Source: a bacterium
GTDB taxonomy: Bacteria; Bacillota; Clostridia; Lachnospirales; Lachnospiraceae
Direction of reading: 5' to 3'
NCBI GenBank assembly: GCA_023667365.1
Contig: JAMPAG010000009.1
Location: 1 to 55,943, forward strand
DNA: 55,943 bases
The notes beneath the pieces are model-generated. The model made no database searches. It was not told where the DNA came from and was given only the letters and a program-made list of their open reading frames with translations. The position numbers and the translations under genes were made by a program. Of the stretch, positions 35,506 to 43,361 are shown in pieces (within the stretch, counting starts at the first letter, position 1; each line of letters starts with the position of its first letter).

Positions 35506-35598
35506 GAGACTGAGCGCCGGATAATCTTGCTGCGGCGGACAGCGTGTGGGAGACTGAGTGGCGGATGAGCTTGCGGCGCGGACAGCCCGTGAGCGCCT
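35491..35598 (+). repeat. Degenerate 43-46-bp direct repeat across the acyltransferase stop
   Basis: Units beginning GGACAG start at 35491, 35537 and 35580 (third partial). Each contains GAGACTGAG and CTTGC-GGCG. The stop codon TGA 35503-35505 is inside unit 1. Confidence 0.75.
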
Positions 35599-35618
35599 GT
35601 GCGGAAGAATACAACATT

Positions 35619-35647
35619 TTGACAGCTTATCGTAACATTCGGATATT
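35619..35647 (+). promoter_or_regulatory. Promoter of the nucleotidyltransferase-galE unit
   Basis: TTGACA (35619-35624), 17-base spacer, GATATT (35642-35647). Confidence 0.6.
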
Positions 35648-35686
35648 GCGGGAAAGAAACGTCATACGTTAAACTAGGAGGGAACT

Positions 35687-36607
35687 ATGGAGAAACCAAC
35701 ATTGGTAATACTTGCAGCCGGCATGGGCAGCAGGTACGGCGGGCTGAAGCAGATCGACCCGATCGACAAGCATGGAAACAAGATCATTGATTTTTCCATC
35801 TATGATGCGGTCAGAGCGGGATTCGGCAAGGTCATTTTCATTATCAAAAAAGAAAATGAGGCGGATTTCCGGTCGTGTATCGGCGATACGGTCAGCAAGT
35901 ACATCGAGGTCGAGTATGTGTTCCAGGAGCTTGAGAACGTTCCCGCGGGCGTTGTCATTCCGGAAGGGCGTATCAAACCTTGGGGAACCGCACATGCGAT
36001 CTTATGCTGCAAGGACGCGATCGACGGACCGTTCGCAGTCATCAATTCGGATGATTATTACGGGCAGAGCGCGTTCCAGACGCTGTATGATTTTCTGACG
36101 ACGCACGAGGACGGCGAGAAATACCGCTATGCGATGGTGGGCTATGAGCTGGGCAACACGCTGACGGAGAACGGTTCCGTGGCGCGCGGCTGCTGCATCA
36201 CGGATCAGAACGGATTTTTGGTCAACATCGCGGAGCGCACAAAGATCATCAAGACGCCGGGCGGCGCCGCGTATACGGAGGATGACGGCGAGACCTATGT
36301 GCCGATTCCGGTAGAGACGCTCGTGTCCATGAATATGTGGGGCTTTATGCCGAGTATTTTAGGCGAACTGGAGCAGGCGCTCGCGCGGTTCTTTGCCGAG
36401 GAGGTGCCGGGCAATCCGTTGAAATCCGAATGCTTTCTGCCGATCGAAGTGGACAGACTGCTTCAGGCGGGCAAGGCGACGGTGGAAGTCCTGCCTTCGC
36501 GGGACAAATGGTTCGGCGTCACCTACAAGGAAGATAAACCGTTTGTTGTGGAATCCATACAGAATTTGAAGGATGCGGGTGTATATCCCGAAAAATTGTG
36601 GGAATAA
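35687..36607 (+). CDS. Sugar-phosphate nucleotidyltransferase
   Basis: 306 residues. The NTP-transferase signature is VILAAGMGSRYGGLKQIDP, with the metal Asp in FAVINSDDYYG and a later MNMWGFMPSIL. The length and AGMGSRYGG start differ from classical GalU (KPAMLP) and fit a distinct family common in Clostridia, often called sugar nucleotidyltransferase. Its placement 32 bases before galE suggests it makes UDP-glucose or UDP-galactose, letting galactose from galactan enter the Leloir pathway. That assignment is inference. AGGAGG lies upstream. Confidence 0.9.
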   Translation: MEKPTLVILAAGMGSRYGGLKQIDPIDKHGNKIIDFSIYDAVRAGFGKVIFIIKKENEADFRSCIGDTVSKYIEVEYVFQELENVPAGVVIPEGRIKPWGTAHAILCCKDAIDGPFAVINSDDYYGQSAFQTLYDFLTTHEDGEKYRYAMVGYELGNTLTENGSVARGCCITDQNGFLVNIAERTKIIKTPGGAAYTEDDGETYVPIPVETLVSMNMWGFMPSILGELEQALARFFAEEVPGNPLKSECFLPIEVDRLLQAGKATVEVLPSRDKWFGVTYKEDKPFVVESIQNLKDAGVYPEKLWE

Positions 36608-36639
36608 CACCTGTTATGCGAAAGTAAGGAGGACGGGGT

Positions 36640-37656
36640 ATGTCAATTTTAGTAACGGGCGGAGCAGGTTATATTGGAAGCCACACGGTTGTGGAGCTTC
36701 AGAATGCAGGTTATGAGGTCGTTGTCTTAGATAACCTGAGCAATTCCAGCGAAAAGTCGCTGGAGCGCGTGGAAAAGATCACCGGGAAAGCGGTTCCTTT
36801 TTACAAGGCGGATATTTTGGACCGTGAGGCGCTGGAAGAGATTTTTACAAAAGAAAGCATTGACTGCTGCATTCATTTCGCGGGCTTGAAGGCGGTCGGG
36901 GAATCCGTACAGAAACCGTGGGAGTATTACAATAACAATATTGCGGGGACGCTCACACTTGTGGACGTCATGAGAGCGCACGGATGCAAAAATATTATTT
37001 TTTCTTCCTCGGCGACGGTATACGGCAATCCGGCGGTCATCCCGATTACGGAGCAGTGCCCGAAGGGACAGTGCACGAATCCGTACGGCTGGACGAAATC
37101 CATGCTGGAGCAGATTTTGAGCGATATGCAGAAGGCGGATTCGGAGTGGAATGTCATCCTGCTTCGTTATTTCAATCCGATCGGCGCGCATAAGAGCGGG
37201 ACGATCGGTGAAAATCCGAACGGAATCCCGAACAATCTGATGCCTTATATCACACAGGTCGCAGTCGGAAAACTGCCTCAGCTCGGCGTGTTCGGTAACG
37301 ATTACGATACGCCGGACGGGACCGGCGTGCGGGATTACATTCACGTCGTTGACTTGGCGAAGGGACATGTGAAGGCGTTAAAGAAGATCGAGGAGAAAGC
37401 CGGCTTAAAGATTTACAATCTCGGTACGGGCGTCGGCTACAGCGTTCTGGATATTGTCAAGAATTTTGAGGAGGCGAACGGCGTAAAGATCCCTTACGAG
37501 ATCAAGCCGAGGCGCGCGGGCGACATTGCCACCTGCTATGCCGACGCATCCCTTGCCAAAGAAGAACTCGGCTGGACGGCGGAGTACGGCATCCGCGAGA
37601 TGTGCGAAGACTCCTGGAGATGGCAGAGCAATAACCCGAACGGGTATGAGGAATAA
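36640..37656 (+). CDS. galE: UDP-glucose 4-epimerase
   Basis: 338 residues. The short-chain dehydrogenase fold binds NAD through [11 protein letters not shown]. The catalytic Ser is in FSSSATVYG, with Y-x-x-x-K in [12 protein letters not shown]. The substrate loops RYFNPIGAH and [11 protein letters not shown] are intact. It interconverts UDP-galactose and UDP-glucose. AAGGAGG lies upstream. It is cotranscribed with the nucleotidyltransferase and ended by the double-hairpin repeat. Confidence 0.96.
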   Translation: MSILVTGGAGYIGSHTVVELQNAGYEVVVLDNLSNSSEKSLERVEKITGKAVPFYKADILDREALEEIFTKESIDCCIHFAGLKAVGESVQKPWEYYNNNIAGTLTLVDVMRAHGCKNIIFSSSATVYGNPAVIPITEQCPKGQCTNPYGWTKSMLEQILSDMQKADSEWNVILLRYFNPIGAHKSGTIGENPNGIPNNLMPYITQVAVGKLPQLGVFGNDYDTPDGTGVRDYIHVVDLAKGHVKALKKIEEKAGLKIYNLGTGVGYSVLDIVKNFEEANGVKIPYEIKPRRAGDIATCYADASLAKEELGWTAEYGIREMCEDSWRWQSNNPNGYEE

Positions 37657-37658
37657 AA

Positions 37659-37713
37659 AAGAATCCGCACAGCGGATTCTTTGAAAGAGTTGCGCCTGTG
37701 CGCAACTCTTTTT
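37659..37713 (+). terminator. Double-hairpin terminator repeat between galE and trhA
   Basis: AAGAATCCGC (37659-37668)/GCGGATTCTT (37672-37681), then GAAAG, then AGAGTTGCGC/GCGCAACTCT and TTTT. It spans the whole gap between two convergent stops and can serve both. Confidence 0.88.
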
Positions 37714-38363
37714 CATGCAACAAAACAATACATAAAAACAAAATGACAGAAGCTTCCCACCATGACGAACAGATGAAAGATCTCGTGAGAGCCAAAATAC
37801 GCATGCTTTTGGTTGAACAGAGGAAGTTTCAGCGCATAGATGACGCCGCCTGCCGTATAGATCAGCCCGCCCGCGAGCAGCCATAAAAAGGCGGCAAGCG
37901 GAAGCGTATGAATGAGCTGCCCGAATACAAAGATGCATACCCAGCCCATCGCGATGTACAGGACGGAGGAAAACCATTTCGGACAGGTGATCCAGCAGGC
38001 CTTGACGATCATGCCGGCGAGCGCGATGCCCCACACGACGCCGAGCATCAGATAACCGAGCTGCCCGCCTAAAACGATCAGGCATACGGGCGTATAGGAG
38101 CCGGCGATGAGCACGAAGATCATCATGTGATCCAGTTTACGGAACAGCTTTAGCAGGCGCCCGCCCACATTGACGGAATGATACAACGTGCTGGCGCCGT
38201 ACAGGAGCACCATGCTGATGATAAAGACCGTCATCGCCGAAAGATGACGGGAATCCGCGGACATGCTTGCCTTGATCAGAAGCGGCGTCGCCGCGGCGGA
38301 GGCAAGAATCATAGCGATCAGATGTGTGATCGCACTTCCGGGTTCACGAATAGTAATGGTCAT
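37713..38363 (-). CDS. trhA: Hemolysin III family membrane protein (PAQR-like)
   Basis: 216 residues with seven membrane helices. The metal-binding signature of the PAQR/HlyIII superfamily is present: S-x3-H in GASTLYHSVN, D in RKLDHMMIF and H-x3-H in GSHEIFHLF. Bacterial members act in membrane-energetics or fatty-acid homeostasis and are not proven haemolysins. AGAAGGGA precedes the start. It is convergent with galE and driven by a strong promoter with a nearby palindrome. Confidence 0.9.
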   Translation of the reverse strand: MTITIREPGSAITHLIAMILASAAATPLLIKASMSADSRHLSAMTVFIISMVLLYGASTLYHSVNVGGRLLKLFRKLDHMMIFVLIAGSYTPVCLIVLGGQLGYLMLGVVWGIALAGMIVKACWITCPKWFSSVLYIAMGWVCIFVFGQLIHTLPLAAFLWLLAGGLIYTAGGVIYALKLPLFNQKHAYFGSHEIFHLFVMVGSFCHFVFMYCFVA

Positions 38364-38386
38364 AAAAATCCCTTCTTTCTATGTCC

Positions 38387-38454
38387 TTTTTATTGTGAGC
38401 ATTTTTATTGTGAGCAATTTCAAAAACTTTATAACATAGTATTAAAAACTATGT
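38387..38454 (-). promoter_or_regulatory. Palindrome and 15-bp direct repeat in the trhA leader
   Basis: ACATAGT (38434-38440) and ACTATGT (38448-38454) form a 7-base-arm palindrome just downstream of the promoter. TTTTTATTGTGAGCA is repeated in tandem between about 38387 and 38417. Confidence 0.55.
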
Positions 38455-38466
38455 GTCAGTACACAC

Positions 38467-38495
38467 ATATTACACCATGTAACAAAAAGTGTCAA
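38467..38495 (-). promoter_or_regulatory. Promoter of trhA
   Basis: Minus strand TTGACA (38490-38495), 17-base spacer, TAATAT (38467-38472). Confidence 0.8.
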
Positions 38496-38514
38496 CACAA
38501 AAATGTCAACAGAA

Positions 38515-38542
38515 AAAACGCGGGCCGTTTTGCCCGCGTTTT
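38515..38542 (-). terminator. Bidirectional terminator after the 88-residue gene
   Basis: AAAACGCGGGC (38515-38525) and GCCCGCGTTTT (38532-38542) are perfectly paired, with A- and T-runs on both sides. Confidence 0.85.
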
Positions 38543-38590
38543 GGAATGTTTTGCGAAATCCTGCGTAAAATAGAAATTGTGTGAGCCGCC

Positions 38591-38857
38591 TCAGTCTTCC
38601 TCGATGATCTGAAACTCCAGAAAGTCAAACGGAATCTGCTCGATAAAGCTGTCCTGATAAAAGCGCGTTTTGGCGTGGCGCTGAAACTCGCGGATATTGC
38701 TGTCGAGCCAGATCGGTTTGCCGAGATCAAAGCGGAGGCACACCTCGTCAAGCGCCCGAAAGACCTTGTGTGTCCGTGTATCCTCCCGCTCATCAACGAT
38801 AACGGTATCGCGGAGCATATGGTTTTCTTTCCAGATTTTTGCCCACAAACGAAACAT
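38591..38857 (-). CDS. Conserved-looking small protein, function unknown
   Basis: 88 residues from ATG 38857 (AAAGGA 7 bases upstream). It is acidic overall; RDTVIVDEREDTRTHKVFRAL and FYQDSFIEQIPFDFLEFQIIEED are its most distinctive stretches. It has no signal peptide, membrane segment or metal site. Compact and probably cytoplasmic, it is a single gene ended by a strong terminator. I do not recognise the family. Confidence 0.82.
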   Translation of the reverse strand: MFRLWAKIWKENHMLRDTVIVDEREDTRTHKVFRALDEVCLRFDLGKPIWLDSNIREFQRHAKTRFYQDSFIEQIPFDFLEFQIIEED

Positions 38858-39000
38858 GATGGTTTCCTTTCAACATTTATGCCGTGCCGAAACGTCTGAA
38901 AGGTGGCAGGGCATTTCAAAAGCGATGATTTAGTACTAAATATAAAGTATAGCTACAATATATAGCATTTGTAAACAAACCATTAAATATTTGTGAAAAA

Positions 39001-39029
39001 TATACATTTTTTGGGAAATATGGTATAAT
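39001..39029 (+). promoter_or_regulatory. Promoter of the alarmone synthetase gene
   Basis: TATACA (39001-39006), 17-base spacer, TATAAT (39024-39029). Confidence 0.55.
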
Positions 39030-39090
39030 AATTAAAAGAATTGCACAAAAAATGACAGCCTGAGCATATGCTTGGATTGGGGGAATGGAA

Positions 39091-39729
39091 ATGGAATTTT
39101 GGCCGAGCGCAAACAGCGAGGTGGATAAGTGGAAAGAGGTACAGCTTGTCTATCAGTCTGCACTAAAAGAGATCGGGACAAAGTTGGAGATCTTGAACGA
39201 TGAATTTCAGCATGTACATAAATATAATCCGATCGAACATATCAAGTCGCGGATCAAGACATCGGAGAGCATTGTCAAGAAACTGAAACGCAACGGATAT
39301 GATTCGACGATCGAGAATATGATCGAGCATGTGAACGATATTGCGGGAATCCGCGTGATCTGTTCCTTTACGTCAGATATTGAGCGGATCGCGGAAATGA
39401 TCGGGCGCCAGAGCGACTTGAAGGTCATCGGGATAAAGGATTATTTTACGAACCCGAAGCCGAACGGCTATCAGAGTTATCATATGCTCGTCACCGTGCC
39501 GATCTTTCTTTCGGACAGGATTGTGGATACGAAGGTAGAGATTCAGATCCGGACGGTCGCGATGGATTTCTGGGCGAGCCTTGAACACAAGATTCATTAC
39601 AAATTCGAGGGGGAAGCACCGGAATCGATCGAGCGGGAACTGATGGAATGCGCGCGCATGGTCTCCGCGCTGGATGCGAAAATGCTCTCGCTGAACGAAG
39701 AAGTCCGCAAGATCGAGGCAGAAGCATAA
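39091..39729 (+). CDS. Small alarmone synthetase (RelA/SpoT domain, YjbM/RelQ type)
   Basis: 212 residues from ATG 39091, with GGGGG 7 bases upstream; ATG 39085 is in frame but too close. The single synthetase domain lacks HD hydrolase, TGS and ACT parts. DIAGIRVICSF and KPNGYQSYHMLV are the GTP/ATP-binding stretches, and VEIQIRTVAMDFWASLEHK the catalytic ExQIR region. It makes (p)ppGpp, often after cell-wall stress. Single gene followed by three hairpins. Confidence 0.93.
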   Translation: MEFWPSANSEVDKWKEVQLVYQSALKEIGTKLEILNDEFQHVHKYNPIEHIKSRIKTSESIVKKLKRNGYDSTIENMIEHVNDIAGIRVICSFTSDIERIAEMIGRQSDLKVIGIKDYFTNPKPNGYQSYHMLVTVPIFLSDRIVDTKVEIQIRTVAMDFWASLEHKIHYKFEGEAPESIERELMECARMVSALDAKMLSLNEEVRKIEAEA

Positions 39730-39732
39730 AAA

Positions 39733-39839
39733 AGAGTTTCGCTGGCGCGAAACTCTTTCGAAGAATCGCGAAGCGATTCTTCTGGGTTTGAGGAATTGCT
39801 GTGAGGTAAAAAAGAGTTTCCTGCGGAAACTCTTTTTTA
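39733..39839 (+). terminator. Three-hairpin terminator cluster with repeat-family arms
   Basis: AGAGTTTCGC/GCGAAACTCT (39733-39756), then GAAGAATCGC/GCGATTCTTC (39760-39782), then AGAGTTTCC/GGAAACTCT (39813-39833) with six T. A leader trace ATAGGAAATTTTGCA follows at 39847. The module order is reversed relative to the other copies. Confidence 0.85.
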
Positions 39840-39898
39840 TGGACTCAATAGGAAATTTTGCAGAGAAGTTTCAAAAAAATGCCTCAAAAATGAGGAGT

Positions 39899-39924
39899 GC
39901 CTGAGTACCTTTCGGCACTCAGGC
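39899..39924 (+). other. Hairpin in a 450-base gap
   Basis: GCCTGAGT (39899-39906) pairs with ACTCAGGC (39917-39924), followed by TTATTATG. It is not clearly a terminator and could end a small RNA. The rest of 39840-40098 holds no gene that I can support. Confidence 0.45.
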
Positions 39925-40098
39925 TTATTATGAAAAAAATAATGAAAATCACGATGCAAACAATTCTTTGAATTGATTATAAGTATAACGTCAGATTATG
40001 AACAAATCATGAACAAACCGTGAATTGTTGGTTAATATTTATAAAACGGGATAAAAAACAGAGAAATTGTAGTGCAGATTGCACAAAATCAAAAGAAC

Positions 40099-40127
40099 TT
40101 GAGAGAACGGAAGCGGTATGATATAAT
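40099..40127 (+). promoter_or_regulatory. Promoter of the coiled-coil gene
   Basis: TTGAGA (40099-40104), 17-base spacer, TATAAT (40122-40127). Confidence 0.75.
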
Positions 40128-40179
40128 AGGAAAAACAAGCATGGGGCGGGTTCCGTTTACATAGGAAGAAAGGATTCGG

Positions 40180-41142
40180 GTGGAAGGTATGGATAGTTTT
40201 ATGGATAAAATTGCACAAAAATTTACGGCACAGGATATGATCAAGGCAAATACGGCGGCGGAGGAAAAAGAGATGGAACGCCTGCGTCAGCAGATTGCCG
40301 AATATGATGCGAGAATACAGGAAATCCGTAAGCTGAATCTCAAAAATTTGGAGCTTGCGGACAATCTGCAGGCGATGATCGACGCCGAAAATGAAAGGAT
40401 TAAGGAATCCGTGGACGCGCAGAATGCGGCTTTGGGACAGGGAGCTGCTCTGCAGGAGCAAGCCGCGGCGGTGAGCAGCGGGCAGCTTGAGGAGCTGTCA
40501 CAGAAGCTTGCCACACAGACGAAGCAGCTCACGATGGCAAAACTGGAGACCATGGAACGGCTGGACGCACTGGAAAGCAGGCTGAATGTGCGGCCGCTGC
40601 TGGATGAAATGGCGGCAAAGCTCGGCGAAGGGCAGGCATCCGGGGAACTGATCGCAAGGCTTGACTGCCACGCGCAGCTTGACAGTATTGCGGCAAAATT
40701 GGAGCAGCAGCCGACGGCGGATGAGATCGCGGCAAAACTGGATTACCATACGGCATTCGAGGGGATTGTTTCGAAGCTGGACAGCCGCCCGACGCTGGAT
40801 GAGATCGCCGAGAGGCTTGGCGGCGAAGAAAAACCCGAAGGCCTGGAGGACAAACTGGCGGAGCTTACGCAGAAGTTAGACGGCATCAAGGAAGAGCTGA
40901 CGGATCATGTACATAAGGAAGACGTCAAGGTATACCGCAATGTGCAGGCAGTCGTTGAGGAAGAAAATAAGAAGCTGGCGGAGGCGCTTACCGCCGCCCA
41001 GGCAGAATGGAAAGAACAGCTTGCAAAAACAGAAAAGAAAGTGTCCGGCTTAAAGGCGATCACGATCCTGACCTTGATTGCGGCGCTTGCCAATATCGGG
41101 CTCTGGGCTGCGTCGATGCTGAATCTGCTGCCGGTGTTCTGA
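40180..41142 (+). CDS. Tail-anchored coiled-coil protein with internal repeats
   Basis: 320 residues from GTG 40180 (GAAAGGA 6 bases upstream); ATG 40189 is the alternative. Heptads cover about 25-130 (EEKEMERLRQQIAEYDARIQEIRKLN). Residues about 130-215 repeat a PxxDEIAAKL / GIVSKLDxRPTLDEIAERL unit. A second coil precedes one C-terminal membrane helix (ITILTLIAALANIGLW) with only a few residues after it, so the bulk is cytoplasmic. It has its own promoter and no functional neighbour. I do not recognise it; a scaffold or spacing role is plausible. Confidence 0.85.
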   Translation: MEGMDSFMDKIAQKFTAQDMIKANTAAEEKEMERLRQQIAEYDARIQEIRKLNLKNLELADNLQAMIDAENERIKESVDAQNAALGQGAALQEQAAAVSSGQLEELSQKLATQTKQLTMAKLETMERLDALESRLNVRPLLDEMAAKLGEGQASGELIARLDCHAQLDSIAAKLEQQPTADEIAAKLDYHTAFEGIVSKLDSRPTLDEIAERLGGEEKPEGLEDKLAELTQKLDGIKEELTDHVHKEDVKVYRNVQAVVEEENKKLAEALTAAQAEWKEQLAKTEKKVSGLKAITILTLIAALANIGLWAASMLNLLPVF

Positions 41143-41248
41143 TTTTTGAGACGCGCTTACGATTCCGATGCCCTGATGACAGGGACAGGAATAAAAGCAG
41201 AAGCAGGTCGGTAATTCTATATTTGTAGAAAAAGGAGTGACAAAAGCC

Positions 41249-41815
41249 GTGGCAAAACAAATATGGAAGCCGGGAAATATGCTGTATCCGATACCGGCAG
41301 CGCTGATCAGCGTGGCGGACAAGGACGGGAAGCCGAATCTTTTTACGGCAAGCTGGGTGGGGACGGTCTGTTCCGATCCGCCCATGGTGTCCGTTTCCGT
41401 GCGCCCTGAGCGCTATTCCTACCATATGATAGAAGAGACGGGAGAATTTGTCATAAACTTGACGACAAAGAAGCTTGCGCGTGCGGCGGATTACTGCGGC
41501 GTGCGCAGCGGTAGAGACGAGAATAAATGGGAGCGCGCAGGATTAACGCCCGTGAAAGGCACGAAAGTGCGCGCGCCCTATGTAAAGGAGAGCCCGGTCA
41601 ATATCGAGTGCCGGGTGACGAATAAACTCGCGCTTGGGACGCATGACATGTTCATCGGCACGGTTGAGGCGGTCCTTGTGGACGACGCCTATATGGATGA
41701 AAAAAATACATTCCATCTGGAATGGGCGGAACCGATCGTCTATTCGCACGGCACCTACCACGGGCTGGGAGACGCGATCGGCAAATTCGGTTTCAGCGTA
41801 AAAAAAGGATCCTGA
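41249..41815 (+). CDS. Flavin reductase-like FMN-binding protein
   Basis: 188 residues from GTG 41249 (AAAGGAG 11 bases upstream). The split-barrel flavin reductase fold shows LISVADKDGKPNLFTASWVGTVCSDPP and SVRPERYSYHMIEETGEFVIN, the usual FMN-contact stretches. ECRVTNKLALGTHDMFIGTVEAV is near the end. It probably reduces or carries FMN; the electron partner is unknown. The stop codon is inside a 15-base perfect palindrome that serves as terminator. Confidence 0.92.
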   Translation: MAKQIWKPGNMLYPIPAALISVADKDGKPNLFTASWVGTVCSDPPMVSVSVRPERYSYHMIEETGEFVINLTTKKLARAADYCGVRSGRDENKWERAGLTPVKGTKVRAPYVKESPVNIECRVTNKLALGTHDMFIGTVEAVLVDDAYMDEKNTFHLEWAEPIVYSHGTYHGLGDAIGKFGFSVKKGS

Positions 41816-41832
41816 TGTCAGGATCCTTTTTT
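41801..41832. terminator. Perfect palindromic terminator containing the stop codon
   Basis: AAAAAAGGATCCTGA (41801-41815), two bases, TCAGGATCCTTTTTT (41818-41832). TGA 41813-41815 is the flavin reductase stop. Confidence 0.88.
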
Positions 41833-41835
41833 GAT

Positions 41836-41936
41836 GCATAGGAAATTTCGTAACCTGTGAAGAATCGCTTTGCGATTCTTCGAAAGACTTCCGCGTCAGC
41901 GGAAGTCTTTTTTCGCGTCAGCGGAAGTCTTTTTTT
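41836..41936 (+). repeat. Double-hairpin repeat overlapping the dinB 3' end
   Basis: Leader ATAGGAAATTTCGTAACC, then GAAGAATCGC (41859-41868)/GCGATTCTTC (41872-41881), GAAAG, AGACTTCCGC/GCGGAAGTCT and a T-run. A partial second copy of hairpin 2 follows (41914-41936) and encodes the last codons (KKDFR, stop) of the convergent dinB. Confidence 0.88.
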
Positions 41937-43267
41937 CGAGGTTGATAAAGCGAACCGCGCACAACGGAATCGTTCCCGTAGCGGTTGCGGATGCTGTCAA
42001 GCGCCTGGTCAAGCTTTTGACGCTTTTCCATCTGCGCAAGAGAAAAGGGCACATCCGCGTGGGCGGAAGAAGGGACTGCGCCCGCAGGATCCGCGGAAGC
42101 CGATATTCCTGTATGCGGAAGAGAAGCGTGTGCATCTGTCCGCGTAGCGTCCGCCGTACGGGAGGAGCCCATGGCGTCGGGCAGATCGAACAGGGAAAGC
42201 TGTATCGGTTCGTCCTCAGCGCACAGCTTCGTTGTGCGCAGACCGAGCAGCCGGATCGGTTCGCCGTTCCAAAGCTCGCGAAAGAGCCGGCAGGCTGTTT
42301 CATAAAGGAAATCCGTGCTGCTGGCGGGAGTATCGAGCATAGTCTGATGCGATACGGATACAAAAGAGGCATATTTGATTTCCACGGTCACGCAGGCCGC
42401 GCGCTTTTTTGCTTCACGCAGTCTGGCGGCGACGGACTCCGAAAGCCATAGCAGAACGCGCCGCGCTTCTGCTGGGCTGGAAACATCCGTGGAAAGCGTC
42501 GTCGAGTTGCCGATGCCTTTCGCCTCTGCTTCCTGTGTAACGACCTCGGAATCGTCGATGCCGTTCGCGTAGTTCCAAAGCGTCTGTCCGTGGCTTTTTA
42601 AGTGGGCGGTCACGATTGCGGGATCGGACCTTGCGAGATCGCCGATCGTGACAATGCCGAGCTTTCGAAGTGTCTCCGAGCTGGAACGTCCGCACAGGAA
42701 CAGGCTGGAGATAGGGAGGGGCCACAGTTTTTCTTTCAGCTCGCTGCAAAAGAGCGTGTGAACGAGATTCGGCTTGCGGAAATCGGATGCCATCTTCGCG
42801 AGCACCTTGCGGTCGGAAATGCCGACATTCACGGTAAAGCCGAGCTGTTCGTACACGGAATCCTTGATCAGCGCAGCGGCGGCGGTCGGGGAATCGTAGC
42901 GGGAAGCGATCGGCGTATAGTCCATGTAGCATTCGTCGATGCTGACCTGTTCTAAGTCCGGGCAAAAAGACGAAAGATGCGCCATCAGCGCCTGGGAATA
43001 GCGGTGGTACATGGCGTGATCCGGCGGTGCGATCACGAGCGAAGGGCATTTCTTTAGGGCGCTGCCGATCGGTTCCGCCGTCTGGATATGATATTTTTTG
43101 GCGGGAATGGACTTTGCGAGGACGATGCCGTGGCGTTTGGAAGAATCACCGCCGATGATGGAGGGAATCTCGCGCAGATCGATACCGGCGCCCGTTTTTA
43201 AGTTTTCCACTGACGTCCAGCTTAAGAAAGCCGAATTTACGTCAATATGAAAAAATATTTTCTCCAT
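41918..43267 (-). CDS. dinB: DNA polymerase IV (Y-family)
   Basis: 449 residues. Catalytic sites FFHIDVNSAF and QVSIDECYMD carry the metal-binding Asp and Asp-Glu. HhH-like RKLGIVTIGDLARSDP and the little-finger domain follow. The clamp-binding motif QLSLFDLP is at about 385. An Ala/Ser/Thr/His-rich segment then leads to a C-terminal basic tail whose last five codons come from an inserted repeat. Translesion synthesis, typically SOS-induced; no LexA box was identified. Confidence 0.93.
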   Translation of the reverse strand: MEKIFFHIDVNSAFLSWTSVENLKTGAGIDLREIPSIIGGDSSKRHGIVLAKSIPAKKYHIQTAEPIGSALKKCPSLVIAPPDHAMYHRYSQALMAHLSSFCPDLEQVSIDECYMDYTPIASRYDSPTAAAALIKDSVYEQLGFTVNVGISDRKVLAKMASDFRKPNLVHTLFCSELKEKLWPLPISSLFLCGRSSSETLRKLGIVTIGDLARSDPAIVTAHLKSHGQTLWNYANGIDDSEVVTQEAEAKGIGNSTTLSTDVSSPAEARRVLLWLSESVAARLREAKKRAACVTVEIKYASFVSVSHQTMLDTPASSTDFLYETACRLFRELWNGEPIRLLGLRTTKLCAEDEPIQLSLFDLPDAMGSSRTADATRTDAHASLPHTGISASADPAGAVPSSAHADVPFSLAQMEKRQKLDQALDSIRNRYGNDSVVRGSLYQPRKKDFR

Positions 43268-43361
43268 GTCCGTCCTTTCCGCCGCATTTTACTTTACAAG
43301 CGCGCAAAATATTGTTAGAATGTATTTGTTACAAAAATGTTACAAATAGAGTGTTGACAGA

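Noticed and set aside
38402..38417. lac-operator-like ATTGTGAGCAATTT
   Set aside because: Resemblance to the E. coli lac half-site is probably chance in an AT-rich leader; the galactan regulator's own motif is different.
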